Assembly: GCA_965238045.1 (NCBI GenBank)
Contig: CBDEGU010000006.1
Coordinates: 1 to 64,000, forward strand
Source: CBDEGU01 sp965238045
GTDB taxonomy: Bacteria > Acidobacteriota > Terriglobia > Bryobacterales > UBA6623
Length of the DNA stretch: 64,000 bases
Direction of reading: 5' to 3'
The translations under genes were made by a program, and so were the position numbers. A model generated the notes under the pieces. It saw only the letters and a list, made by a program, of their open reading frames with translations, did no database searches and was not told where the DNA came from. Shown here in pieces: positions 26,214-34,850 of the stretch; position 1 is the first letter of the stretch; every line of letters begins with the position of its first letter.

Positions 26214-27341
26214 ATGAAATCCCAAGGCTTGACCCGCAATCAGGTAAACTCTCTTCCTCGCCGCCGGGACCTATTTTCGATCCCCGCCGCGGCGGGCCTC
26301 GCCGCCGCGCTGCCCCGAGCCGGGCGCGCGAAACTGCCGGTCATGGATGAGCACGACCCGGCCAACATCAAGCTCTGCCGCCGGCTCAAGGCCACCATCA
26401 GCGACGACGACCTCCTGTTCCTCAGCCAACTCGGTCTCCGCTGGGCGCGAGTCAATTTCCATCCCGTCGCCGATCTGGACTTCATGGCCCAAACACAGCG
26501 CCGCTACGGCCGCTACGGGATCAAGATCTTCTCCGGCGTGCACTACGCCTACCGCGAGCTGGACGTCCAGCTCGGCCGGCCTGGCCGCGACAAGCACATC
26601 GAGACCTACCACGGATTCCTGCGCAACTGCGGCCAACTCGGCATCGGCGTCTCGTGTTACGACTTCCATCCGGCGAATACTTACACCACGGCCGTCATCA
26701 AGACCCCGCGCGGCTACAAGGCGCGTGAGTTCAAATTATCGGATTTCCGAAACAAGGTGGAAAAGCAGCGCTTTGAGCGCGAGTATCCCGCCGAGGAAAT
26801 CTGGGATCACTACACCTACTTCATGCAAGCCGTTCTGCCGGTGGCCAAGGAGGCGGGCGTGAAGCTGGCGCTGCATCCCGACGACCCGCCGCTGGCGATG
26901 ATGAACGGCGTGGGCAAGATCTTCGTTCACTACGACGGCTACCGGCGCGCCGAAGAGATTTCAGAATCAATCGACGGCAAGGGAAGCCCGCATTGGGGGC
27001 TCACGTTCTGCGTCGGCACGTGGTCGGAAGGCGGCGACAAGATGGGCAAGAACGTCTTTGAGATGATCCGCGATTTCGGCGCCAGAGGCAAGATCCTGGG
27101 CGTCCACTTTCGCAACGTCAGCTCCCCGCTGCCCCACTTCCACGAGACCTTCCTCGACGAGGGCTACATGGATATGTACCAGGTCATGAAAAGCCTCCGC
27201 GAGGTCCGCTACAACGGCACGATCGTGCCCGACCACATCCCCGAGTTTTCAGGCGACCGGGGCATCCGGGGCGCCGGTACCGCCTACACGATCGCCTATA
27301 TGCGGGCCTTGCTGAGGCGTGCGAACGAAGAAGCGGGCTAG
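26214..27341 (+). CDS. Mannonate dehydratase-like protein with a Tat signal
   Basis: The 375-residue xylose-isomerase-like TIM barrel belongs to the UxuA (D-mannonate dehydratase) group. Visible are LRWARVNFHPV, the KLALHPDDPP loop (about residue 222), GLTFCVGTWSEGG (about 262), LGVHFRNVSSPLPHFHE (about 300) and the C-terminal DHIPEFSGD. The N-terminus has a twin-arginine stretch (RRRDLFSIPAAAGLAAALP, residues 16-34), so the protein is predicted to be exported folded, unlike the cytosolic UxuA. The start is supported by AGGTGGGAG eight or so bases upstream. It stands without other hexuronate genes, so the natural substrate is uncertain. Confidence 0.82.
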   Translation: MKSQGLTRNQVNSLPRRRDLFSIPAAAGLAAALPRAGRAKLPVMDEHDPANIKLCRRLKATISDDDLLFLSQLGLRWARVNFHPVADLDFMAQTQRRYGRYGIKIFSGVHYAYRELDVQLGRPGRDKHIETYHGFLRNCGQLGIGVSCYDFHPANTYTTAVIKTPRGYKAREFKLSDFRNKVEKQRFEREYPAEEIWDHYTYFMQAVLPVAKEAGVKLALHPDDPPLAMMNGVGKIFVHYDGYRRAEEISESIDGKGSPHWGLTFCVGTWSEGGDKMGKNVFEMIRDFGARGKILGVHFRNVSSPLPHFHETFLDEGYMDMYQVMKSLREVRYNGTIVPDHIPEFSGDRGIRGAGTAYTIAYMRALLRRANEEAG

Positions 27342-27437
27342 AGCCAGTCGTGGCTAGGCCACCCCGGCAATCCCCTCCCGCCGAGCCCGGGGTAGAATCT
27401 GGGTTGCCGTTAGACAACCGCACCGTTTGCCCGTACC

Positions 27438-28409
27438 ATGAATTTGATGTCCCTCTTGTCGTTCCGCCCCTCTCGATGCGCTGCCCTAGCCCTCCTGCTC
27501 ATCGCCGCGCTCTTACTGCCTGCCGCGGCTCCGGCCGAAACCGTCCACTTTCGATTTGATCCTCCCGATGGCGAACTGCGTCTGGTGACTCACAAGCGGA
27601 CCCGCGTGACCGAGATGGGTTCCCGCAAAGATACCGATGTCAGCGAAGGCCGCGAGCGCTGGATATTCGGCAAAACCAAAAACGGTTATAGCGTCCGATC
27701 GTATATTCTGTCCTCGTCCATCAGCCGCAACGGTCATCCGATCGCCAGCCCGATGCTCACCGCGATGGCGGGAATCGAGCTCACCTATTCGATTGACGGC
27801 AACGGCCAAATCCAGAGCGTCGAGGGCTATCGCGCCTTGCTCGGCAATGTCAGCAAGAAGTTCCCGCCTCAACTGATGCAGATGCTGACCCCGCTCTTTG
27901 ACGAGGGCGGCTTAATTCGAAAAGACAAGGCCGACTGGCAAGCGCGCATCGGCCGGTTGGCCGGCAAGAAGGCCGAGATCGGTGAGACCTGGATGGCGGC
28001 CGAACCGTTCGCCCTGCCGGCCGGCGGCTCCGCGGAGGTCCACTCGGCGACGCGTCTCGACGGCTGGACCGAGAGCGAAGGCCATCGCTGCGTGCGTTTG
28101 AGGGTCGCCTACCACAGCGACGCGGCCGAGCTGGCGAAATTCGCCGGCGAGAGCGTCGTGAGCGCCGCCGACAGTACCGCCGAGAGCACCGCCGGCAGCA
28201 CCGCGCCCGATCCGGCGGCGGTTCCCCGGCCCGCCTCGTCACTCACGATCGTCGGCGAGGGGGAGCGAGTGATCGATCCCGCCACGATGATTATCTACTC
28301 GGAAAAAATCGTGCGAACCTTGACCATGGAGGCCGAGCTTCCGGGCAAGGGCCTGACCGCGATCAAGGTGGTTGAGACCCGCGAATATTCCACCGCGAAA
28401 GCTCAATAG
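27438..28409 (+). CDS. Secreted protein, DUF6263-like
   Basis: A 323-residue exported protein with a signal peptide (ends near AAAPAETV, residue 35). It is built of beta-rich segments (RLVTHKRTRVTEMG, NGYSVRSYILSSSISRNG, MAGIELTYSIDGNGQIQSVEGY). These resemble proteins that read 'x(t)-like' surface beta sheets, and a DUF6263-type relation is possible but weak. An Ala/Ser/Thr-rich insertion sits at about 235-255. It lies just before, and convergent to, the D-aminoacylase. Function unknown. Confidence 0.65.
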   Translation: MNLMSLLSFRPSRCAALALLLIAALLLPAAAPAETVHFRFDPPDGELRLVTHKRTRVTEMGSRKDTDVSEGRERWIFGKTKNGYSVRSYILSSSISRNGHPIASPMLTAMAGIELTYSIDGNGQIQSVEGYRALLGNVSKKFPPQLMQMLTPLFDEGGLIRKDKADWQARIGRLAGKKAEIGETWMAAEPFALPAGGSAEVHSATRLDGWTESEGHRCVRLRVAYHSDAAELAKFAGESVVSAADSTAESTAGSTAPDPAAVPRPASSLTIVGEGERVIDPATMIIYSEKIVRTLTMEAELPGKGLTAIKVVETREYSTAKAQ

Positions 28410-28414
28410 CCGCC

Positions 28415-30124
28415 TCACTTTCGGCGAATCACCACACCGGGCAGCGCGCCGGTGGGCTCGCCGTTTCCGGCCACCGCCACGCCATTGACCAGCACGAAGT
28501 CCACACCTTCGGAATACTGATGCGGCTTGAAGAACGTCGCCCGGTCCCGCACCTTGTCTGGATCGAGAATGACCACATCGGCCCAAAAACCTTCCAGGAG
28601 CAGACCCCGGTCGAGAATGCCCATGATCTTCGCCGGCAACGATGTCGACGAACGAATGGCGTGTTCCAGGGAAATCGCATTGCCTTCGATAGCATAGCGA
28701 TGAATTTTCCGGGGGTAGGAGCCGTAGAAGCGGGCATGCACGGGACCGTCGCCGGGAAGCGTCACCGCCGCGTCGGTCGAGGTCGCCATCCAGGATTGCG
28801 CCATCAGCAGTTTCAAGTCTTCTTCCCACACCGAAAAACCTCGCAGCCTGGCGCCGCCGTGACGATCGCGGTAGCCTTCGTACTGCATCTCAAGCGCCAT
28901 CTCAACCGCGCCGATGCCGCGCGCCGCGGCCAAATCCCCGAGGCTGCGGCCAATGAACGAGTTGTCGGGGTGATCGAAAACCACGATATTCTCAGCGCCC
29001 CCGCGGCGCGACATTTCATAGGCGATGTCACGGCGCACCTTCCCGGCTTCGGCCGCATCCTCCATCGTGCGCCGCAGCGCCGCTCCGTAGTCGGCGTCCT
29101 TCGCTTCCTCGCCCTCGGCCAGCGGATCGATCCCTACCGCCCAACCGGGAATCAGCACCATCGTGCCGTCGCCGCCGGTCGAATGATAGGGATATTGATC
29201 GGCCCAGACGTCGACGCCCTGGTTTCTCGCGTGGCCAATGAGCCGGATCGCTGCTCCGGCCGTCCCCCAGTAGTGGGCGCCCATGGCTTTCAAGTGCGAG
29301 CAAACCACCCGCGCGCCGGTCGCCTTGCCGATCTCGATCGTTTCCTGAATGGCGTCGAGCATGGTCGGCAATCCGTTCTCATGCTGGCTCGCCAAGAACC
29401 AGTCGGGCTCGGTCGACTCACTGCGCTGATGCGCGATGTACACTCCGTGAAATGGAACGATCGCTTCGGTCAGGGCGATGAGCTCCGCCGTCGTGCTCCA
29501 GATGCCGGGGACGTATTCCAGACCGGCGGTCATACCCCATGCTCCGGCCTGCATGCCCTCCCGCACCATCTGCCGCATCTGGCGGATTTCGGCCGCCGTG
29601 GCTTCACGCTTGTAGTTTTCGCCCAGCGCAATCCGCCGAATCCGGTTGTGTCCAACCATCAGCGCAACGTTCGGCCCGGTGCCCAGGCGCTCGAGGTCCT
29701 CTCGCTGCTTCAAGATGGGCCACGCGCCGAAGCCGTCTGGATTCACCACCACGGTGGTAATCCCCTGGGTCACGAGATTCGGCGCGGCCCGCCGGTTTGC
29801 TTCGCCCGAAGCCAGTCCCCGATCCGCATGAGAATGCAGGTCGATGAAACCGGGGACGACGAGCTTGCCCTCGGCCTCGATTACGCGGACGGCGGTCGCT
29901 TCGCCGAGTGGTCCCACGGCGGCGATTCTGCCGTCCCGAATGCCGACATCGGCCGGAATCCAGGGATTGCCCGTGCCGTCGAGAACGCGCCCGCCCCGGA
30001 TGAGCAAGTCGAACGGCTGCTGAGCCCAGGCCCGTCCCGCCAAGCCCTGAGCCGTCAAACAGACCACCGCACCCGCGCTCAGCAGAACAAGGCGGCGAAC
30101 AATCACTTGCCAAGCCGATCTCAT
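28415..30124 (-). CDS. N-acyl-D-amino-acid deacylase (D-aminoacylase) family amidohydrolase, exported
   Basis: The product of about 569 residues belongs to the amidohydrolase superfamily. A signal peptide (ALA-type end near AWAQQP, residue 33) comes first, then the beta-sandwich LLIRGGRVLDGTGNPW. The metal site follows: PGFIDLHSHAD (about 87-97), CSHLKAMG (about 243-250, metal Cys and His) and YPYHSTGGDG (about 277). TSTDAAVTLPG is present near 452. The ATG at 30124 is preferred over the one eight codons upstream because it begins a normal signal peptide. It would release D-amino acids from acylated forms in the periplasm. A 184 bp palindromic element lies 14 bp upstream and may affect its promoter. 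Confidence 0.88.
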   Translation of the reverse strand: MRSAWQVIVRRLVLLSAGAVVCLTAQGLAGRAWAQQPFDLLIRGGRVLDGTGNPWIPADVGIRDGRIAAVGPLGEATAVRVIEAEGKLVVPGFIDLHSHADRGLASGEANRRAAPNLVTQGITTVVVNPDGFGAWPILKQREDLERLGTGPNVALMVGHNRIRRIALGENYKREATAAEIRQMRQMVREGMQAGAWGMTAGLEYVPGIWSTTAELIALTEAIVPFHGVYIAHQRSESTEPDWFLASQHENGLPTMLDAIQETIEIGKATGARVVCSHLKAMGAHYWGTAGAAIRLIGHARNQGVDVWADQYPYHSTGGDGTMVLIPGWAVGIDPLAEGEEAKDADYGAALRRTMEDAAEAGKVRRDIAYEMSRRGGAENIVVFDHPDNSFIGRSLGDLAAARGIGAVEMALEMQYEGYRDRHGGARLRGFSVWEEDLKLLMAQSWMATSTDAAVTLPGDGPVHARFYGSYPRKIHRYAIEGNAISLEHAIRSSTSLPAKIMGILDRGLLLEGFWADVVILDPDKVRDRATFFKPHQYSEGVDFVLVNGVAVAGNGEPTGALPGVVIRRK

Positions 30125-30137
30125 ATTTGTCCGTCCC

Positions 30138-30321
30138 CTAGCCCGCATTTCTCATCACGTGGCGAAGCGAAGTGCGTGAGAGGCCCGTCAGTACGAGGCG
30201 CGCGCCGCTTGACGAGCGCAGGCGTACGTGGCAGTACGTTGAGCACGGCGAGCAAGCGCAACGAAGTAATGGCGGGCCTCTCATGTGCTTCGGTCGTCCA
30301 GTGGTGAGAAATGCGGGCTAG
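30138..30321. repeat. 184 bp CTAG-bounded palindromic element, copy A
   Basis: Terminal inverted repeats of 21 bases with one mismatch start CTAGCCCGCATTTCTCA. Further inside, GAGAGGCCCG and CGGGCCTCTC pair as a second arm, so the whole unit can fold into a long hairpin. It is about 93 percent identical to copy B at 34667 by eye and has exactly the same length. No coding capacity is evident. It behaves as a small non-autonomous element lying in the gap between the D-aminoacylase and rarA. Confidence 0.85.
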
Positions 30322-30345
30322 CAGCCCGACTTCTACCACCGGCTG

Positions 30346-31671
30346 CTACCCCCGGCGTTTCTCCTTCCCCCGCCGCAGCTCTTCCAGCCGCTCGCCGATT
30401 CGTTTTTCAATGCCCCGGTCGGTGGGATGGTAGTAGCGCCGCCCGGCCAGCGAAGCGGGCAAGCATTCCATGTCGGTGATGGCGCCTTCTTGCTGGTGGG
30501 CGTGCTGGTAGCCTTTGCCGTAGCCCCACTCTTTCATCGAACGGGTCGCGGCGTTGCGCAACTGCATGGGCACTGGCTCGGCGGCTGTGCGTTCGGCGTC
30601 CTTCTTGACTTGATTGAGGGCTTGGTAGACTGCGTCCGACTTCGGCGCGATGGCCAGATAGACGGCGGCTTGCGCCAGCGCGAGATCGCCTTCGGGCTCG
30701 CCGAGCAGCCGGAAGGCCTCGACGGCGGCGAGGGCTTGCTCCAGAGCACGCGGGTCGGCCAGACCAATGTCTTCCGACGCCATGCGGACCAGCCGGCGGC
30801 CGATATAGAGGCGGTCCTCGCCTGCTTCGAGCATGCGTCCGAGCCAGTAGAGCGCCGCGTCCGGGTCGCTCGAGCGCACCGACTTGTGCAGCGCGGATAT
30901 GACGTTGAAATGCTCCTCGCCGCTCTTGTCGTGGCGCGGTATCTTGCGCTCGAGAACGGCCGAGAGGAGATCTTCGGTAACCGCGTTTCCTTGCGCCGAG
31001 AGGACTGCGGTCTCCAGGGTCTGAAGCGCCGCGCGCGCGTCGCCGCCGGAAAACAGCGCCATGCGTCGCAGCAAGTCATTCGGGACCGGGACGCCGGCGC
31101 CGCCGAGTCCGTGTTGCTGGTCGTCGAGCGCGCGGCGCAGGATGCGCAGCATTTCCTCGGGCGTGAGCGGGCGCAAGATGTGGACCTGGCAGCGCGAGAG
31201 CAGAGCCGAGATCACTTCAAAGGACGGATTTTCCGTCGTGGCCCCAATCAGCGTCACGTCGCCCTGCTCGACATAGGGCAGGAAAGCGTCTTGCTGCGCT
31301 TTGTTGAAGCGATGAATTTCATCGACAAAAATAATGGTGCGCATCCCGCCGCGATGGGCGCGTTGGGCGGCGGCCATAACGGCCTTGACGTCCTTAATGC
31401 CGCTGAGCACGGCGCTGAAGGGCACGAATTGGCAGCGGGTCTTCCCTGCGATAATGCGCGCAAGTGTCGTCTTGCCGGTGCCCGGAGGACCCCACAGGAT
31501 CATCGAGCCGAGACGGTCGGTCTCAATCGCGGTGCGCAGCGGTTTGCCGGGACCGAGCAGGTGCTCCTGCCCGACGAAATCGTCGAGGGTCTCTGGACGC
31601 AGGCGGTCGGCCACAGGCCTGTCGGCACCGGCATCTTTCCGGTTGGGCTCGATGGACTCGAACAGACTCAT
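30346..31671 (-). CDS. rarA: Replication-associated recombination protein A (AAA+ ATPase)
   Basis: The 441-residue AAA+ clamp-loader-like ATPase of the MgsA/WRNIP1 family acts at stalled replication forks. It has Walker A GPPGTGKTT (61-69), Walker B IIFVDEIHR (113-121), sensor 1 IGATTENPSF and an arginine-finger region ALLSRCQVH. The C-terminal tetramerisation domain ends in the typical YYHPTDRGIEKRI. The ATG overlaps the stop of the upstream RNA methyltransferase gene (ATGA). Confidence 0.95.
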   Translation of the reverse strand: MSLFESIEPNRKDAGADRPVADRLRPETLDDFVGQEHLLGPGKPLRTAIETDRLGSMILWGPPGTGKTTLARIIAGKTRCQFVPFSAVLSGIKDVKAVMAAAQRAHRGGMRTIIFVDEIHRFNKAQQDAFLPYVEQGDVTLIGATTENPSFEVISALLSRCQVHILRPLTPEEMLRILRRALDDQQHGLGGAGVPVPNDLLRRMALFSGGDARAALQTLETAVLSAQGNAVTEDLLSAVLERKIPRHDKSGEEHFNVISALHKSVRSSDPDAALYWLGRMLEAGEDRLYIGRRLVRMASEDIGLADPRALEQALAAVEAFRLLGEPEGDLALAQAAVYLAIAPKSDAVYQALNQVKKDAERTAAEPVPMQLRNAATRSMKEWGYGKGYQHAHQQEGAITDMECLPASLAGRRYYHPTDRGIEKRIGERLEELRRGKEKRRG

Positions 31672-32501
31672 CGGCCCGCTCTCCCGCTCGCCTTCCGTGA
31701 ATTTCCATCGCGCGTCCCGCGCTGCCGTGATGCCTCATAGAGCATAATGGCGGCCGCGGCGGACACGTTCAGCGACTCGACCCCGCCGGTAGCAATCCGC
31801 AACGGACGGGAAGCGCTGGTCAGAGCGGCGCTCACGCCGCGCGATTCCGACCCGAAAACCAGCATACTGGGCTGGCTAAGGTCAGTGCTTCGCGGGTCGT
31901 CCCCCGCCGCCGGCGAGGCGGAAAAGATGGCCACTCGCCGTTGCCGGCACTCGGCGGCGCAAGTCTCGGCGTCGATGCCGGCAAGAAAAGGCAGACGGAA
32001 GAGCGAGCCCGCCGAGGCGCGCAAGGTTTTCGGATTGGCCGGGCTGACGGTTCCCTTGAGATAGACGATGCCGGTCGCTCCCAGCGCCTCGGCGCTGCGG
32101 GTCATCGTGCCGGCGTTGCCCGGATCCCGCACCCCGTCGAGCACGACGACCAGGGCCGGGGGGCGGAACAGCTCGTCCATCCGCCAGAGGGGCGGTTCGA
32201 CGATCGTCAGCACGCCCTGGCTGGTTTCGGTGCTGGCCAGACCGGCGAACAGGTCGGGCGCGACGATCTTGACCGGCGGCGGCGAGCGGCCCTCGAAGCG
32301 CTCCCGCAACGCCGGCCAGGCGGGTTCGGAACAAATCACCGCGCGTATGCCAACACCGCTGCGAAGCGCTTCGTCAAGCAAGTGAACCGATTCGGCGACC
32401 CAGCCGCCGCCAGGCATGGCGCCGCCGCTGGCGACGGCCCGGCGAATCTGCTTCAGCAAGGGGTTCGCCGCGCTGCTGAGGGGCTGAGCCGTGATGCTCA
32501 C
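31668..32501 (-). CDS. TrmH/SpoU-family RNA 2'-O-methyltransferase
   Basis: The 277-residue SPOUT methyltransferase starts with an N-terminal substrate-binding domain (to about 110). The knotted SAM domain follows, with motif 1 DPGNAGTMTRSAEALGA (about 127-143), motif 2 LVFGSESRGVS (about 214-224) and motif 3 ESLNVSAAAAIMLYEASRQ (about 238-256). The target (23S rRNA or tRNA) cannot be told from sequence. It is coupled to rarA by a 4-base overlap. Confidence 0.93.
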   Translation of the reverse strand: MSITAQPLSSAANPLLKQIRRAVASGGAMPGGGWVAESVHLLDEALRSGVGIRAVICSEPAWPALRERFEGRSPPPVKIVAPDLFAGLASTETSQGVLTIVEPPLWRMDELFRPPALVVVLDGVRDPGNAGTMTRSAEALGATGIVYLKGTVSPANPKTLRASAGSLFRLPFLAGIDAETCAAECRQRRVAIFSASPAAGDDPRSTDLSQPSMLVFGSESRGVSAALTSASRPLRIATGGVESLNVSAAAAIMLYEASRQRGTRDGNSRKASGRAGR

Positions 32502-32602
32502 AACGCCATCCTATCAGGGCCATCCTATCAGGGCTCGGGCCCTGCGGCGGCCCGCCCCGCCCCTCGCCATCGGATCGATCGATCCGCCGCTGACTGACAC
32601 TA

Positions 32603-34258
32603 CTAGCGCAGAACTTCGTAGAGGACACCGGTGTCGGGTTCCAGCGGCATGTCCAGGCCCGCTAGCTTGCCTAGGGTTGGCGCCAGGTCCTCGGGTCCCG
32701 CCGGGCGGTCGTACCGCCCTGGCCCGATCCCGGCTCCGAACAGCAGCAGCGGGACGCGGCGATCGTAGTCGTAGGCCGAACCGTGTCCGGTGCTGCCCTG
32801 CGAGTGATTGACGTAGTGGTATTTCTTGATTCGTACGATCAGATGCTGGCTGCGCGGCCGGTAGAACGAGTTGCGATACAACGGCCAGTAAGGATCGTTG
32901 CTCGGCGCCAATCCAGCCAGGTCCGAGTGCAAGTAGACCTGCTCCACGTAACCGGTTTCGAGCAAGGCCCGGCGGCCTAGTTCTTCCGCCGCCGCGCGCG
33001 GGATCTTGAGCTCTTCCAGGCGCGCTAAGTCGAAAAAGATATTCGGCGGATCAAAGTAGGCGACCACCTTCCCGGCGCCCGGATAGCGCTCGTTCACGGC
33101 ACGGTTGACCGCGTCGGGCAGCAGGGTTTTGGGGAATCGCTTCGCGGGCGTCCCCTGCTGTTGCAGATGCTCGACCAGCGGCAAAACGCCGTGATCCGCG
33201 GTGAGTCCGATCACGACCCGATCGAGTCCAACGCGGCGATCGAGTTCGCGCAGAAAGCTTTCGAGCACTTCATCGAGCCGCAACACGGTATCGAGCGTCT
33301 CCTGACTAAACGGTCCATACACGTGGCCAACACGGTCCACGCCGGCGAAACTGACCGCAAGCAAGTCCGTACTCTCGTCCGCTCCCAGACCATGGCCCTC
33401 GATCGCCGCCAGCACGGCTTGCAGTAAGACCTCGTCGCTGAAACCGGAATCGAACAGGTCGGCGTAAAATTTCCGGTCAGGCGGCTTGCTCCGCAAGCGG
33501 TGCGGAAAGGTGTTGCGCTCCCCAAAATTCTCACCCTCGAAGGCGTCTTGCCGGGCGTAGGTTTCGTAGATGTTGGCATCACTGCCCATCTCGGCATCCC
33601 TCCGCAGCCGGGTCCAGGTCTTGCCGGTGTACTGGTCGCTGAACTTCGTCTGGTTGAAGAGCGTCAGCCAGGCCGGAGGCTCCTTCATGTAATAGCTGCT
33701 GGTGACAAGACAGCCGCGATCGGTGGAGAGCCAATAGGCGGCATCGGCGGTTCGGCCGGTCAGCAGCATCGCCGAACGGTCCTTGAGCGCCACGCCGACG
33801 ACCTGCGATTCCGGGTCCGCCTTCTTGAGCCAGTCGCCCAGCGTGGCCGCCATCAGAGACCGCGGAGAGGACGCCGCGCCCGGTCCGCCGATCGCCCGCT
33901 CGGCCGGGTCCGACACCGAGGTGATGCGCTTCTTCCGCCGCGGGTCGTAGCGGTAATTCGCGGTGATGCCGTTGCTCGACGGGTGCAGGCCGGTGCCAAT
34001 GGCGGCGTGGCCCGGCGAGGTGAGCGTCATCGCGTGCCGGAACGCGGCAGCGGTGTATACCGCTCCTTGATCGAGCATGCGCCGCAAACCACCCCTAAGC
34101 AGGGGATCGAACTTCTCGAGCGACGCCGCGCCGAGCTGGTCGATCACCATCAGGACGATCAGCCGGGGACGGGGGCGAGACGCGCCGGGCTCGGAGAGAA
34201 GAACCAGCCAGGCGCACAGCGCAATCAGCAACAGACTCGCGGGAAACGATCGCTTCAT
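32603..34258 (-). CDS. Exported alkaline phosphatase/phosphodiesterase (PafA-like)
   Basis: The 551-residue alkaline phosphatase superfamily enzyme has a signal peptide (ends near residue 27). The first metal Asp is in VLMVIDQLGAAS, and the likely nucleophile Thr lies in the MTLTSPGHAAIGTG segment (about residue 77-90). Later metal ligands are in FAGVDRVGHVYGP (about 302) and GLTADHGVLPL (about 350), with a last His in GSTGHGSAYDYDRRVP. The motif set matches the PafA-type phosphomonoesterase rather than the classical PhoA. It overlaps the upstream DUF2007 gene by four bases. Confidence 0.9.
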   Translation of the reverse strand: MKRSFPASLLLIALCAWLVLLSEPGASRPRPRLIVLMVIDQLGAASLEKFDPLLRGGLRRMLDQGAVYTAAAFRHAMTLTSPGHAAIGTGLHPSSNGITANYRYDPRRKKRITSVSDPAERAIGGPGAASSPRSLMAATLGDWLKKADPESQVVGVALKDRSAMLLTGRTADAAYWLSTDRGCLVTSSYYMKEPPAWLTLFNQTKFSDQYTGKTWTRLRRDAEMGSDANIYETYARQDAFEGENFGERNTFPHRLRSKPPDRKFYADLFDSGFSDEVLLQAVLAAIEGHGLGADESTDLLAVSFAGVDRVGHVYGPFSQETLDTVLRLDEVLESFLRELDRRVGLDRVVIGLTADHGVLPLVEHLQQQGTPAKRFPKTLLPDAVNRAVNERYPGAGKVVAYFDPPNIFFDLARLEELKIPRAAAEELGRRALLETGYVEQVYLHSDLAGLAPSNDPYWPLYRNSFYRPRSQHLIVRIKKYHYVNHSQGSTGHGSAYDYDRRVPLLLFGAGIGPGRYDRPAGPEDLAPTLGKLAGLDMPLEPDTGVLYEVLR

Positions 34259-34533
34259 TCGGGAAGTTCTTGCGCCTCGTCGCCCGAGTCACTGCCGGAC
34301 TCGCCCGCGTCTCGGGCGCTCTCGATGATCGCCCGGGCCTCTTGCTCCTCGGAGTCCAAGACCTTGATCGAAACGAGGCCGACCGGCGCCTGGACGACAT
34401 TCTCGCGCACGATCAGCGAACCGATGCCCGAGGATTCGAGCAGTCCGTGAATGGTCTCGGCCTCGATTTCCGCGGAAACGGTGCGCGAGGCGAAGACGGT
34501 GACCAGCTTATCTTGGGCGTGGTCGTCGAACAT
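34255..34533 (-). CDS. DUF2007-domain small protein
   Basis: A 92-residue acidic protein whose first 65 residues match the DUF2007 putative signal-transducing fold. The matching stretch is VTVFASRTVSAEIEAETIHGLLESSGI, then NVVQAPVGLVSIKVLDSEEQEARAIIE. The tail is an acidic disordered stretch. The following phosphatase gene begins within its stop codon (ATGA). The role is unknown; PII-like ligand binding has been proposed for the fold. Confidence 0.8.
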   Translation of the reverse strand: MFDDHAQDKLVTVFASRTVSAEIEAETIHGLLESSGIGSLIVRENVVQAPVGLVSIKVLDSEEQEARAIIESARDAGESGSDSGDEAQELPE

Positions 34534-34666
34534 GGTGCCCCCTCTTCTTGCCTGTCCCCTCTCTTGTGTCGCTTCGTTTCGAGCTACTCGACCAGTATAG
34601 TCGTTCGCATCACGAGGCCCGGCTGACCGTCTCGGAAGCGAAAGATGGTGATTCCGCCGCGGGCTG

Positions 34667-34850
34667 CCAGCCCGCTTTTCTCACCACGTGGCGAAGCGAA
34701 GTGCGTGAGAGGCACGTCAGTACGAAGCGCGCGCCGCTTGACGAGCGCAGGCGTACTTGATTGTACGTTGAGCACGGCGAGCAAGCGCAACGAAGTAATG
34801 GCGGGCCTATCATGTGCTTCGGTCGTCAGGTGGTGAGAAATGCGGGCTAG
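34667..34850. repeat. 184 bp CTAG-bounded palindromic element, copy B
   Basis: Same length and layout as copy A. The left end has one change in the CTAG (CCAG), and the right terminal repeat is intact. The right-hand CTAG supplies the TAG stop codon of the cca-type gene read on the minus strand (34849-34847). The rest of the 313 bp gap (34534-34666) shows nothing recognisable. Confidence 0.85.

Noticed and set aside
28520..30307. Long plus-strand open frame (595 codons) opposite the D-aminoacylase gene
   Set aside because: The minus-strand frame has a signal peptide and full metal-site motifs. The plus frame has no family features and is a GC-rich antisense shadow.
30121..30339. 72-codon frame covering the 184 bp repeat (a similar frame in copy B)
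   Set aside because: It is a by-product of the palindromic element; the frames differ at their ends and no start signal is present.
30427..31740. Plus-strand open frame opposite rarA
   Set aside because: rarA on the minus strand has all AAA+ motifs; this is a shadow.
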